A stretch of DNA of 64,000 bases, from positions 124,001 to 188,000 of the forward strand of contig JAITDN010000003.1 in NCBI GenBank assembly GCA_031282525.1, written 5' to 3'. The DNA comes from Candidatus Endomicrobiellum basalitermitum (lineage in GTDB: Bacteria > Elusimicrobiota > Endomicrobiia > Endomicrobiales > Endomicrobiaceae). This document shows positions 28,899-38,416 of the stretch, one piece after another. Made by a program: the position numbers and the translations under genes. The stretch's first letter is position 1. Each line of letters begins with the position of its first letter. The notes under the pieces are model-generated. The model was not told where the DNA came from. It was given only the letters and a program-made list of their open reading frames with translations, and searched no databases.

Positions 28899-28927
28899 AG
28901 TATACACAAAAACACTTTTTTTGTCAA
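28899..28927 (-). promoter_or_regulatory. Promoter of the tRNA-Lys/tRNA-Glu transcript
   Basis: On the minus strand TTGACA (28927-28922) and TATACT (28904-28899) are exactly 17 bases apart, close to the sigma-70 consensus. The -35 box overlaps the ribH stop codon. Transcription would start about 55 bases before tRNA-Lys. Confidence 0.75.
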
Positions 28928-29385
28928 ATTAAAGAATACAAATTTACCATTTCTATAGCACTCATAGCCGAATCAGCTCCTTTATTACCAACTTTAGTAC
29001 CAGCTCTTTCAATAGCTTGCTCTATAGAATCTGTCGTCAACACACCAAAAATTATTGGCACATTACTTTCAAGTCCAACCAAGGCAACACCTTTTGAAAC
29101 TTCAGAAGAAACATAATCAAAATGTGGTGTAGCTCCTCTAATAACACATCCTAAACAAATTATTCCATCAACTTTTCCACTTTTTGCAATTTTTTTCGCT
29201 ATTACAGGGATCTCAAAAGCTCCCGGGACCCAATAAATGAAGATATTTCCATCATCAACTGAATGTCTCTTGAGAATATCCTCTGCACCACTTATTAGTC
29301 TACTTGTTATAAATTCATTAAATCTCGATGCTACTATCGCAAACTTCTTACCCTTTCCATTAAATTGCCCATTAATAATATTCAT
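28924..29385 (-). CDS. ribH: 6,7-dimethyl-8-ribityllumazine synthase
   Basis: A 153-residue lumazine synthase, which condenses the ribityl-pyrimidinedione with dihydroxybutanone phosphate in the penultimate step of riboflavin synthesis. Conserved blocks are [14 protein letters not shown] near residue 18, [30 protein letters not shown] with the catalytic His, and [17 protein letters not shown]. It is the last gene of the riboflavin cluster. Confidence 0.95.
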   Translation of the reverse strand: MNIINGQFNGKGKKFAIVASRFNEFITSRLISGAEDILKRHSVDDGNIFIYWVPGAFEIPVIAKKIAKSGKVDGIICLGCVIRGATPHFDYVSSEVSKGVALVGLESNVPIIFGVLTTDSIEQAIERAGTKVGNKGADSAMSAIEMVNLYSLI

Positions 29386-29503
29386 TTTTCTCTCTATTTT
29401 TATACAAATCTTCTAAGTATAATTTAAATTTATATAACCTCCAAAACCAATTTCAGTTTAAAATTAAAAACACATATAAAGCACTTACATTATTTTTCTA
29501 TAC

Positions 29504-30727
29504 TTATACCGTTTCTAATATATGTCCCATTTTCTCTTTTTTAGTTTTTAAATATTTCTTATTAGATTCCGTAGGACTAATCTCCAACGAAATTCTTTTT
29601 GAAACCTTCACTCCAAACTCTTCAAGGCTTATTACTTTTTGAGGATTATTAGTCATGAGATTAACGCTATTGATACCAAGTTCAGATAGTATTTGTGCAC
29701 TTACCTTATAATCCCTTAAATCTGGAGCAAACCCCAATGCAACATTGGCTTCCACAGTATCCATCCCTTTTTCTTGTAAGTGATAAGCCTTGAGTTTATT
29801 CGCAAGCCCAATACCTCTCCCCTCTTGATGCATATATAAAAGCACACCTTCCCCAGCTTTCTCAATTAACTTTAAAGCTTTTTCAAGCTGATCTCCACAA
29901 TCACACCTCAAAGAATGAAATATATCTCCTGTTTCACAAGAAGAATGAACTCTTACTAAAACATCATCTTTACCTTCAACATTCCCCTTCACAATTGCAA
30001 GATTACAATCTTTATTTAATTTACATTCAAACAAAATAAGTTTAAAATCTCCATATTTTGTAGGCAAATTAACACTTACAGTTTTGCTGACCAGCTTTTT
30101 TTCTAGCAAACGTTTGTAATTTACAAGCTCTTCTATCGTAACAATTCTTAATTTATGCTTCTTAGCAAACTCTACTAAATTAAAAATTCTCGCCATTGTT
30201 CCATCGTCATTCATTATCTCACATATAACTCCAGCAGGATAAAGTCCAGCTAATTCAGCCAAATCAACAGCTGCTTCTGTATGTCCGGTTCTAATTAAAA
30301 CACCACCATCTTTAGATCTCAAAGGGAATATATGTCCAGGTCTTGCAAAATCCTCGGGTCTCGCACTCTTGTCAATAAGTTTTTTGACAGTAATACATCT
30401 GTCATAAGCCGATATCCCCGTCGTAGTCCCTATCTTATAATCAACTGAAACTGTAAAAGAACAACCCTTTTTTTCCGTTGGATTCTCAATCATATTTTTT
30501 ATTTTAAGCTCCTCAAGTCGCTCATGTTTCATCGGAACACATATGAGACCCCTTCCATGTTTTGCCATAAAATTTATGATCTCAGGAGAAATTTTCTCAG
30601 CAGCACAAACTAAATCTCCTTCATTTTCCCTATTTAGGTCATCAACAACTATACCCATTTTCCCAGATTTAATATCTTCAATGACACTTTCCACTGACGA
30701 AAAAATCTCGTTATACATACTATCCAC
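29504..30727 (-). CDS. ribBA: Bifunctional DHBP synthase / GTP cyclohydrolase II (RibBA)
   Basis: A 407-residue two-domain enzyme. The N-terminal RibB domain (about 1-205) makes 3,4-dihydroxy-2-butanone 4-phosphate (DDLNRENEGDLV; RTGHTEAAVDLAELAG). The C-terminal RibA domain opens GTP, with zinc cysteines in SSCETGDIFHSLRCDCGDQL and HQEGRGIGLANKLKAYHLQE. Both branches feeding riboflavin are thus in one polypeptide. The GTG at 30727 has AAAGGGG six to seven bases upstream; an ATG at 30718 is the alternative. No FMN riboswitch signature is visible before it. Confidence 0.94.
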   Translation of the reverse strand: MDSMYNEIFSSVESVIEDIKSGKMGIVVDDLNRENEGDLVCAAEKISPEIINFMAKHGRGLICVPMKHERLEELKIKNMIENPTEKKGCSFTVSVDYKIGTTTGISAYDRCITVKKLIDKSARPEDFARPGHIFPLRSKDGGVLIRTGHTEAAVDLAELAGLYPAGVICEIMNDDGTMARIFNLVEFAKKHKLRIVTIEELVNYKRLLEKKLVSKTVSVNLPTKYGDFKLILFECKLNKDCNLAIVKGNVEGKDDVLVRVHSSCETGDIFHSLRCDCGDQLEKALKLIEKAGEGVLLYMHQEGRGIGLANKLKAYHLQEKGMDTVEANVALGFAPDLRDYKVSAQILSELGINSVNLMTNNPQKVISLEEFGVKVSKRISLEISPTESNKKYLKTKKEKMGHILETV

Positions 30728-30887
30728 TGTAAGCCCCTTTCAATAATCACATATAAAATTAAAAATAATTTTAATTACAAAATAAAGACACAGAAACATT
30801 TACTACGAAACACAAATAAACTACAACTCATTTATTTACTTACATAATATCAAACCAACCTATCATTTTTCTAAAAAAGCCACTATA

Positions 30888-31511
30888 TTAACCTACAACA
30901 AAACCGTTTCTTTCCAACATTTCAAATGTAATACCATTTGTTTTTTTATTTGTAAATTTCTCTATATACCTAGCAAAAATGTCTGTTTCAATATTTACTT
31001 CATCACCTATCCTCTTTAACTGCATAATCGTATTATTAAAAGTTTCAGGTATAATAAAAACTTCAAACTCCAAAGTTGATACTGATGAAAGAGTTAGACT
31101 TATGCCATCAATTGTAACAGAACCTTTATCAACACAATATTTGGTTATATTTTCATTACAAGAAAATATAATTCTATAGAACTGCTTTAATTTTTCTATC
31201 TCTTTCACCTTAGCTATTCCATCAACATGTCCACTCACTATATGTCCGCCAAGACGAGAAGAAAGTCTCAGTGCTCGTTCTAAGTTAACTCTAGAATTTT
31301 TTTTCAATTTTGAAAGAGTTGTAATCTTATCCGTATTTGGACTATAATCGGCAACAAAACCATATTCACATACCAAAACCACAGTCAAACAGACCCCATT
31401 TACTGCAACACTTTCGCCTTTTACAATGTTATCAAGTTTTGCCTCAATTTCAATCTTAGAATTTGAAATATTTTTAATTATACCAACATCTTCAATTAAT
31501 CCCGTAAACAT
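30888..31511 (-). CDS. ribE: Riboflavin synthase, alpha subunit
   Basis: A 207-residue protein with two tandem lumazine-binding barrels, beginning with the diagnostic MFTGLIEDVG. The first repeat includes VAVNGVCLTVV and LGGHIVSGHVDG; the second has VTIDGISLTLSSV. It dismutates two lumazines into riboflavin and the pyrimidinedione. It lies between ribD and ribBA in the cluster. The symbol is ribE or ribC depending on the organism. Confidence 0.95.
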   Translation of the reverse strand: MFTGLIEDVGIIKNISNSKIEIEAKLDNIVKGESVAVNGVCLTVVLVCEYGFVADYSPNTDKITTLSKLKKNSRVNLERALRLSSRLGGHIVSGHVDGIAKVKEIEKLKQFYRIIFSCNENITKYCVDKGSVTIDGISLTLSSVSTLEFEVFIIPETFNNTIMQLKRIGDEVNIETDIFARYIEKFTNKKTNGITFEMLERNGFVVG

Positions 31512-31544
31512 TACATAATCCTTTCTTACTTTTAAAAAAGAATT

Positions 31545-32618
31545 TTATTTATTCACAATACTTCCAGTTATAAGCAGATCAGAATCTATTTTTCTCGTTT
31601 TCATATTTTTCACTAACAGTGATTCGCATATTTTTTCTACTCCTTGTCCGCCAACACTTGGAACTGCAAATTTACCACCTATTATTTTGGGAGCTATAAA
31701 AAAATATACATCATCTATCACATTTGAAAACAAAGCTGATGCTATTACTTCGCTTCCACCTTCAATTAAAATCCTTTTTATTGAAAGAGAGTTCAATTTT
31801 TTTATTATTATACCAAAATCTTTTTTTGCCATATTAATATCAACGGGAATAAGAATTATCCCTTTTTTATTCAAATAACTCGGTATATTAGCAACATTCG
31901 AATTATAAATAATAATTGTTGGAACAGTCGTGTCAAATAAATGAGATGAATTAGGAAGCTCTAACTTTGCATCTATAACAACCCTTATTGGATTTCTTAA
32001 GGTTTTAGAATGTGTTTTAAGAAAAGGATTATCTTTAAGAGCTGTATTTGTACCGACAAGAACTGCGTCATACTGAGATCTCATTTTATGCACAAAAGCT
32101 CTTGATTTTTCAGACGTTATCCACTTTGAATCATATTTACAAGTCGCAATTTTGCCATCTAATGTCATACCAACCTTGATTGAAACTTTTGGCTTATTCT
32201 TTAAATACTTCAAATAGTCTTTAACTAAAATCCTAGCTTGCTTTTTTAACAAACCTCCAAAAACTCTAACGCCATTTTTTTTCAAAACTTCTTTACCGCA
32301 CGACACATTACTATCAGACATCGCGTAATAAACATTTTTTATACCAGCTTTTATAATTGCAAGAGTACAAGGAGATTTTTTACCATAACTATTACAAGGT
32401 TCAAGAGTAACATATAGATCTGCTCCTTTGGCATTTTCCCCTGCATCTATAAGCGCATTTATCTCTGCATGATTGCCCCCAAAATACTGATGCCAACCCT
32501 TTCCAACAATTTTATTATCTTTTACAATTACACAACCTACCAAAGGATTAGTATAAACTTCACCTTTCCCTTTACTAGCAAGCTTTATTGCAATTTTCAT
32601 ATATTTTTCATTATTCAT
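31545..32618 (-). CDS. ribD: Riboflavin biosynthesis deaminase/reductase RibD
   Basis: A 357-residue bifunctional enzyme. The N-terminal deaminase (about 1-145) shows the zinc site HAEINAL and TLEPCNSYGKKSPC; the common His of the PCxH motif is Ser here, but the zinc-binding Cys residues are kept. The C-terminal reductase (about 150-357) has KVGMTLDGKIAT, WITSEKSRAFVHKMRSQYDA and RILIEGGSEV. It is the first gene of the riboflavin cluster. The 220-base leader toward argG shows no FMN riboswitch. Confidence 0.94.
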   Translation of the reverse strand: MNNEKYMKIAIKLASKGKGEVYTNPLVGCVIVKDNKIVGKGWHQYFGGNHAEINALIDAGENAKGADLYVTLEPCNSYGKKSPCTLAIIKAGIKNVYYAMSDSNVSCGKEVLKKNGVRVFGGLLKKQARILVKDYLKYLKNKPKVSIKVGMTLDGKIATCKYDSKWITSEKSRAFVHKMRSQYDAVLVGTNTALKDNPFLKTHSKTLRNPIRVVIDAKLELPNSSHLFDTTVPTIIIYNSNVANIPSYLNKKGIILIPVDINMAKKDFGIIIKKLNSLSIKRILIEGGSEVIASALFSNVIDDVYFFIAPKIIGGKFAVPSVGGQGVEKICESLLVKNMKTRKIDSDLLITGSIVNK

Positions 32619-32837
32619 AAAAAAAACCTTTTAAAAATACATACTTTCTTTAAAATAAACTAAAATCACTAGCGCTATTTATGTAACTCTCTTCACAGAA
32701 AATATATTATCTTGATAAACTTTACCCAGTATGCAAAATAATCATTGCCCGGAAATCTATGACCATTTTTGTTTCATCAAAGATCTAAACATAAACTATT
32801 TTATTCACGCAACGTTTAATCACAACAACATTAAAGT

Positions 32838-34061
32838 TTATTTATTCTTTCTCAACATAGCATATACTTTCGTTGGTAAACCCCATAAGTTAATGAAACC
32901 CTCAGCATCTTTATGATTATAAATTTCATCCTTTTCAAAAGTTGCAAGTTTCTCTGAATATAGAGAGTATTTCGCAGTTCTCGCAACAGGTACAATATTC
33001 CCTTTATAAAGTTTCAACTTAACACTACCGGTAACATATTTTTGAGTTTCATTAATAAAAGCGTCAAGAGCTTCTCTAAGTGGAGAGAACCACAATCCAT
33101 AATATGCAATCTCCGCATATTTAGAAGCAAAGAGTTGCTTAAAATGTAGTGTATCGCGATCCATGGAAATAGACTCTAACTCTTCGTGAGCTGCATATAA
33201 AACAGTAGCTGCAGGAGCCTCGTAAACACCCCTTGATTTCATTCCCACAAGTCTATTTTCCACTATATCTGTTCTTCCTATACCATTTGAACCAACAATC
33301 TCATTTAACTTTATAATAAGTTCAACAGGTGATAATTCTTTGCCATCTATAGAAACCGGTATACCACTTTCAAATCCTATAACAATATACGTCGGTTTAT
33401 CTGGAGCTTTTTCAGGTGAAACAGTCATTTTAAACATTGACTCATCGTATTCTTTGTCAATATCTTCCAAAACTCCACCCTCATAAGAAATATGCCATAG
33501 ATTCGCATCTAAAGAATAAGGTTTCGCTTTTGTTACTGGAACTGGGATCTCTCTTTGCTTAGCATAATCAATTGCATCTTCTCTTGATTTTATATCCCAT
33601 TCTCTCCATGGAGCAATAATTTTTACATCTGGTATTAAAGCTTTAAAGGCAAGTTCAAAACGCACTTGATCGTTTCCTTTCCCAGTTGCACCATGACAAA
33701 CAGCATCAGCTTTTTCCTTTTTTACAATATCAGCAATTTTTTTAGCAATCACTGGTCTAGCGAGCGAAGTACCTAAATAATATTTATCCTCATATAAAGC
33801 GTTTGCCTTTATAGCTGGATGAATATAATCAACAACAAACTCTTTTTTAGCATCAATAATATAAGATCTTGAGGCACCAGTTCTCTTTGCTTTTTCATTT
33901 AATCCTTCCAATTCTGATCCCTGCCCCACATCCACACAACAAGCAATAACTTCACAATTATAGTTTTCCTTTATCCAAGACAAAATAACAGATGTATCAA
34001 GACCACCAGAATAAGCGACAACTACTTTTCCAACATTGTTTTTTTCATTATCAATCGTCAT
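32838..34061 (-). CDS. argG: Argininosuccinate synthase
   Basis: About 407 residues; condenses citrulline and aspartate with [20 protein letters not shown] (PP-loop) starts the protein, followed by [29 protein letters not shown], and [14 protein letters not shown]. The ATG at 34061 is chosen because AAGGTG sits seven bases upstream; the frame continues seven codons to an ATG at 34082. It follows argB and argD on the same strand. argH is not adjacent. Confidence 0.95.
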   Translation of the reverse strand: MTIDNEKNNVGKVVVAYSGGLDTSVILSWIKENYNCEVIACCVDVGQGSELEGLNEKAKRTGASRSYIIDAKKEFVVDYIHPAIKANALYEDKYYLGTSLARPVIAKKIADIVKKEKADAVCHGATGKGNDQVRFELAFKALIPDVKIIAPWREWDIKSREDAIDYAKQREIPVPVTKAKPYSLDANLWHISYEGGVLEDIDKEYDESMFKMTVSPEKAPDKPTYIVIGFESGIPVSIDGKELSPVELIIKLNEIVGSNGIGRTDIVENRLVGMKSRGVYEAPAATVLYAAHEELESISMDRDTLHFKQLFASKYAEIAYYGLWFSPLREALDAFINETQKYVTGSVKLKLYKGNIVPVARTAKYSLYSEKLATFEKDEIYNHKDAEGFINLWGLPTKVYAMLRKNK

Positions 34062-34101
34062 TTCAACACACCTTTTTTTCATATTCTAATACCTTTTATA
34101 C

Positions 34102-35304
34102 TTATTTTGTAACTAAAGTATAATTTAAGGCTTCGTCTAAAATCTTTGTAGCAAAATCCACATCATTTTTTGTAATTATAAGTGGAGGTAATAATCTTAT
34201 CACTGTATCATGTATACAGTTTATAATTAATCCATTATCCAAACAATAATTTACTATACTCGAACCATTTATTGTAAGATCAATACCTAACATTAAACCA
34301 AGTCCTCTTACATCTTTTATAATTGAATATTTCTTTTTTAAATCTTCAAGTTTCGAAGAGAGATATTTTGCAACTTCTAAGGAATCATTTAAAAACTTTG
34401 AATTAAGAATATTCAACACTTCAAGAGCAGCCGCACATGAAACAGGGTTTCCACCAAATGTAGACCCATGATCACCGTAAACAAAAGCTTCAGCGCATTT
34501 TTCTGCAGCCACAACAGCTCCCAAAGGTAATCCATTAGCCAAAGATTTTGCCAGAGTAACAATGTCAGGTTTAACATCATAATTTTCAAAAGCACAGAAT
34601 TTTCCAGTACGACCCACGCCACATTGTATTTCATCAAAAATCAAAAGAAGATTATTTTTATCACAAAGCACTCTCAATTCTTTTAAAAACGTTTTTTCAG
34701 ACAGAATCAAACCACCTTCTCCCTGTATGGGTTCTATCATTACAGCAACGGTTCTTTCATTTATAAGTTTTTTTACCGATCCTATGTTATTAATCTCTGC
34801 AAAAACAAACTTTTCCTGCAACGGTCTAAAAAATTTATGAAATTTCTCTTGACCTGTAGCAGAAAGCGTTGCTAAAGTTCTACCATGAAACGAATTTTTA
34901 AAACATATCATCTCATATCTATTCCTATTATCTATAGAAGAATTTAAAAAACCCCATTTCCTTGCAAGCTTTATAGCGCACTCATTTGCCTCAGCTCCAG
35001 AATTTGAAAGAAAAACTCTACCGTTTGGAAATATTCTTTTTGTAAGTTCTTCACCTAGCTTAATTTGTGAGGGTGCATAATATAAATTTGAAGTATGCAC
35101 AAAACTATCTAGTTGCTCTTTCGTGACTTTCAAAACAGAATCATTGCAATGACCCACATTGCATACACTTATACCAGCAAAAAAATCAAGATACTTTTTA
35201 CCACTTTCATCCCATAAAAACTGGCCTTTGGCCTTTTTTACTACTAAGTTAGCACGTTTATATGTACGCATAAAATATTTTTCTTCAATTTGTTTTATAT
35301 TCAT
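34102..35304 (-). CDS. argD: Acetylornithine aminotransferase
   Basis: About 400 residues of class III PLP aminotransferase: LWDESGKKYLDFFAGISVCN, FLSNSGAEANECAIKLAR, FHGRTLATLSATGQ, LLIFDEIQCGVGRTG and the PLP lysine in DIVTLAKSLANGLPLGA. It converts acetylglutamate semialdehyde to acetylornithine and may also act in lysine synthesis. The start at 35304 forms an ATGA overlap with the argB stop; the frame is open 19 codons further into argB, but that is unlikely to be used. Confidence 0.93.
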   Translation of the reverse strand: MNIKQIEEKYFMRTYKRANLVVKKAKGQFLWDESGKKYLDFFAGISVCNVGHCNDSVLKVTKEQLDSFVHTSNLYYAPSQIKLGEELTKRIFPNGRVFLSNSGAEANECAIKLARKWGFLNSSIDNRNRYEMICFKNSFHGRTLATLSATGQEKFHKFFRPLQEKFVFAEINNIGSVKKLINERTVAVMIEPIQGEGGLILSEKTFLKELRVLCDKNNLLLIFDEIQCGVGRTGKFCAFENYDVKPDIVTLAKSLANGLPLGAVVAAEKCAEAFVYGDHGSTFGGNPVSCAAALEVLNILNSKFLNDSLEVAKYLSSKLEDLKKKYSIIKDVRGLGLMLGIDLTINGSSIVNYCLDNGLIINCIHDTVIRLLPPLIITKNDVDFATKILDEALNYTLVTK

Positions 35305-36050
35305 ACTTTTATCACTGTTCCCTTTATATCTTGTATCCCACTCATTCCATCTGCTATCCAAACTTCCTTTACACCCTTTTTAATAGAATTGACACAACCC
35401 TTAATTTTCGGTATCATCCCCCCGATTATGGTTTGATCTTTTATAAGAGTCTTTATCTCTTTCACTCTGATTTCTTTAATAGTATTTTTATTTTTATCAA
35501 GCACTCCAGCAACATCTGTCAAAAATATAAGTCTTCTGGCTTTAAAGGTTATAGCTATTGAAGCAGCTAAAGTATCAGCATTAACATTCATAACATTACC
35601 CTTAACATCAGCAGCGATTGAAGCTATAACAGGTAAGAATCCATTTCTCATTAAAATATCTATAAGCTTTTTATCTATTCTAGTTGGCTCACCAACAAAA
35701 CCAAATTTTTTTATCTGTTTACATATCACACTTCTTCCATCTTTACCTGATATACCAACAGCATTCGCACCATTCTTTATAAGACTCGTCGTTAAAATTC
35801 TATTTACTTTACCACTTAATGCCATTTCAACAACATCAAGGGTTGCAGCATCAGTAAATCTCAAACCATCCACAAATCCGCTTTTTATAGAAAATTTTTC
35901 AAGCAAAGCATTTATCTCAGGACCTCCACCATGAACTAAAATAATATTTTGTGTTCGTGAAATTTTAGCAGTTTCCTTAAGAAATTTATCTTGTGCTTGT
36001 ATATTAGCAGTTAAACTTCCACCAAACTTCACCACTGTCAAATGTTTCAT
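35301..36050 (-). CDS. argB: Acetylglutamate kinase
   Basis: A 249-residue amino-acid kinase with VVKFGGSLTAN near the start, LVHGGGPEINALLEKF, GLRFTDAATLDVVEMALSG and a C-terminal GGMIPKIKGCVNSIKKGV. It phosphorylates N-acetylglutamate, the committed step of arginine synthesis. The N-terminal helix that makes some versions arginine-sensitive seems to be absent, since the protein begins six residues before the first beta strand motif. It is coupled to argD. Confidence 0.93.
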   Translation of the reverse strand: MKHLTVVKFGGSLTANIQAQDKFLKETAKISRTQNIILVHGGGPEINALLEKFSIKSGFVDGLRFTDAATLDVVEMALSGKVNRILTTSLIKNGANAVGISGKDGRSVICKQIKKFGFVGEPTRIDKKLIDILMRNGFLPVIASIAADVKGNVMNVNADTLAASIAITFKARRLIFLTDVAGVLDKNKNTIKEIRVKEIKTLIKDQTIIGGMIPKIKGCVNSIKKGVKEVWIADGMSGIQDIKGTVIKV

Positions 36051-36077
36051 CTATTTCTCCTGTATCAATTTTTAACT

Positions 36078-36794
36078 CTAAAAGCTGAAAAATTTGCATT
36101 TAAATTTTAAATCACATATCTGACACTTTGAAACATCAGGATCAAAATTTTCCGCCATTATATTTTCTGCAGTATTTATCGCAACATTTATTACATCAGA
36201 TATTTCAATTTGAGATTTTATTGTATAAACTTTTTTATTTTCTGACAAAAAATAAACTGACATTTTATCTGGATTAAAACCAAAAACACTCCTACAAGCA
36301 TAAGCGTAAAAACTTAACTGTAAATCTTCATTTACTCTTTCAGGTTCCCATGCCTTTATATGAGTTTTATAATCTATAATTTCATACGTACCGTCTGGAT
36401 ATCTATCAACTCTGTCAATAATACCTATAAACTTGTATTTCCCTATATTAGTGTCAAACGCTTTTTCAACATACAAAACTTCGGTATCTGATTCTTTGAA
36501 AGACCTATAATAATTCTCCAGCATTTGCTTGCCTCGTTGATAATATTCGAAAATTTGCTGAGGATTTACAAATCCATCATTTCTCCATGAATTATTATAA
36601 CATTCAAACAACAAATCACGGTTTGACTTTTCAAACCTGTGAAACTGTTCAAGAGTTTTATGAATTATACGTCCGAAAGTAATATCTACACTGATGGGAA
36701 CGTAAATATTATCCAAATATACAAGCTTATATTTATAGTGACAAAACAAATATAAGTTAATTCTTGAATAACTTATTTTAAAGTCCTGTCTCAT
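36078..36794 (-). CDS. RecB-family PD-(D/E)XK nuclease with probable Fe-S cluster
   Basis: A 238-residue single-domain exonuclease-like protein. It starts with ISYSRINLYLFCHYKYKL, has TFGRIIHKTLEQFH, and shows the core catalytic motifs GIIDRVDRY and YEIIDYKTHI (D...D-x-K) around residues 125-145, then NEDLQLSFYAYAC. Cys in LYLFCH and three C-terminal cysteines (CQICDLKFKC) are placed as in the Fe-S cluster of AddB/Cas4-type nucleases. It is not next to cas genes, so a general DNA repair role is more likely. It follows rsmD after three bases. Confidence 0.82.
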   Translation of the reverse strand: MRQDFKISYSRINLYLFCHYKYKLVYLDNIYVPISVDITFGRIIHKTLEQFHRFEKSNRDLLFECYNNSWRNDGFVNPQQIFEYYQRGKQMLENYYRSFKESDTEVLYVEKAFDTNIGKYKFIGIIDRVDRYPDGTYEIIDYKTHIKAWEPERVNEDLQLSFYAYACRSVFGFNPDKMSVYFLSENKKVYTIKSQIEISDVINVAINTAENIMAENFDPDVSKCQICDLKFKCKFFSF

Positions 36795-36796
36795 TT

Positions 36797-37369
36797 TTAT
36801 ACTACACGCTTATAAAAAGAAATAAGAGTGTCCCCATACTTCTCCGACCTAAAACATTCAAGTCCAGTGACATCTCCCACATACTCTTTTATATGTCTTT
36901 GCGTAATAAGTATGGAATCATCCTTTAGAATACCATACTTTACCGAATTTCTTAATACACTATACGTAAAAGCAAGCATATTCTTATCTTTATCTCTGTA
37001 AGGAGGACCGACGAAAATTATATCATATTTACCTTGCAAAATGGCAAAACTTCTTGTTATATCACATTTAATTATTCTTGCTCTATCATCAAAACCCAAC
37101 ATACTTACATTATGCTTAATAAGTGACAGAGAAGTATTGCTAAATTCTACAAATATGACTTTTTCTGCACCTCTCGAAAGAGCTTCAATTCCAATTGAAC
37201 CTACACCTGCAAACAAATCAATAAAAACAGAACAAGGAATTTTAGATCTTATTATGTCAAAAACAGACTTTTTTATTCTCCCAAGCATAGGACGTATAGA
37301 TAAATCATTAATAGGTAAAGTTTTTAATACTCTCCCACATGCTATACCAGAAATAACCTTCAAAGCCAC
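36797..37369 (-). CDS. rsmD: 16S rRNA (guanine-966-N2)-methyltransferase RsmD family
   Basis: A 190-residue Rossmann methyltransferase. It matches RsmD with ISGIACGRVLKTLP, SIRPMLGRIKKSVFDII, FIDLFAGVGSIGIEALSRGA and VIFVEFSNTSL in order. The family active site is normally DPPY or NPPY; here it reads IIFVGPPYRD, with Gly (codon GGT) in place of the Asp/Asn. That residue contacts the target amino group, so activity may be reduced or lost. Length and the rest of the fold are normal. Confidence 0.88.
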   Translation of the reverse strand: MALKVISGIACGRVLKTLPINDLSIRPMLGRIKKSVFDIIRSKIPCSVFIDLFAGVGSIGIEALSRGAEKVIFVEFSNTSLSLIKHNVSMLGFDDRARIIKCDITRSFAILQGKYDIIFVGPPYRDKDKNMLAFTYSVLRNSVKYGILKDDSILITQRHIKEYVGDVTGLECFRSEKYGDTLISFYKRVV

Positions 37370-37520
37370 TTAATTATCCTTCAAAAATTTAAAAACACAA
37401 CTTCTATAAATATCTCTAACAATCAGCATAAAAAACTAAATTGATTCAATTTTATGACTTAAAACAGTTCAATTTCAATTCATAAAGATGTATAACCAAA
37501 ATCTTTATCAATATCAATGT

Positions 37521-37593
<73 letters not shown>

Positions 37594-38416
37594 TCTTCCC
37601 AATTTCCACTACATTCAAAAATTTCTCAATGCGATATATTTTAATTTACTATTTGCAAATATATGATTTTAAACAATATTACTAACTAAAAAACTCATCT
37701 CTTAAACTAGTCTCGAATATTATATCCTCATCAGGGCACAATTATAATGAAAAGCATACTTATTGTCAATTTTTAAGTTCCAAAAAATTGTACCACTATC
37801 ATATGCTATTAACTATTGTATATATTTTTTTATTTTTACATATACGTAAGATTTAAAGTTTTCAACTAATTATCAATTCCAAAATTAAATTTGTCCCAAT
37901 ATACTACAGATATTTACTATTCCTCAAACTAACACATCATGGCATAGAATCTAATTGAACATGTTATCAAAATCATTTATCGTAAAAATAAGAGTATCTT
38001 GCAAAAAAAACAAAGCACTGGTAGAAAAGATATCACATGAATAAAATTCAAGTAAATTACTACAAAAGGATAAAATGAAAACTCAAAGATAGAAGGTATT
38101 GAGCAAAGTTTAAACGTTTGTTCAATAGGGGGATGCAACAGTGTTGTCATTGAATAAATATAATGATAGTTCTATTTATATGCCTCAAGATGTCATTTTA
38201 TACGAGTAGAATTTTTAAATCTTCCATAGCTATAGGAACTGAATTAGTTTATATATTTATATATCCAAAGAGCGCGGACAAATCACTTTCCTCAATTTTT
38301 TTTAAAGAAAGAAGCAATTTAATTGGAAACTATATAAAAAAATATTCCTAAAATCGATAAATCAGCATCTTACGAAATAAATCTTATTTCAGAAGGCAAC
38401 ACAACACACCACTATT
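37594..38416. other. Long intergenic region with possible coding debris
   Basis: About 820 bases without a convincing gene. Short plus-strand runs look faintly coding, such as SLNVCSIGGCNSVVIE (near 38105-38155) and DSSIYMPQDVILYE just after it in another frame, each ended by stops. A 62-codon frame at 38163-38351 overlaps these and has no ribosome-binding site. The region may be a thoroughly decayed gene. No RNA gene is recognisable. Confidence 0.4.

Noticed and set aside
32619-32837. Possible FMN riboswitch between argG and ribD
   Set aside because: None of the conserved riboswitch blocks could be found on the minus strand; the sequence is plain AT-rich leader.
36078-36794. Cas4 of a CRISPR-Cas system
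   Set aside because: The nuclease has Cas4-like motifs, but there are no cas genes and no repeat array anywhere in the window.
38163-38351. A 62-codon plus-strand frame containing SIAIGTEL, similar to the start of CinA
   Set aside because: The match ends after a few residues, the rest does not resemble CinA or MoaB, there is no ribosome-binding site and the composition is that of the surrounding gap.
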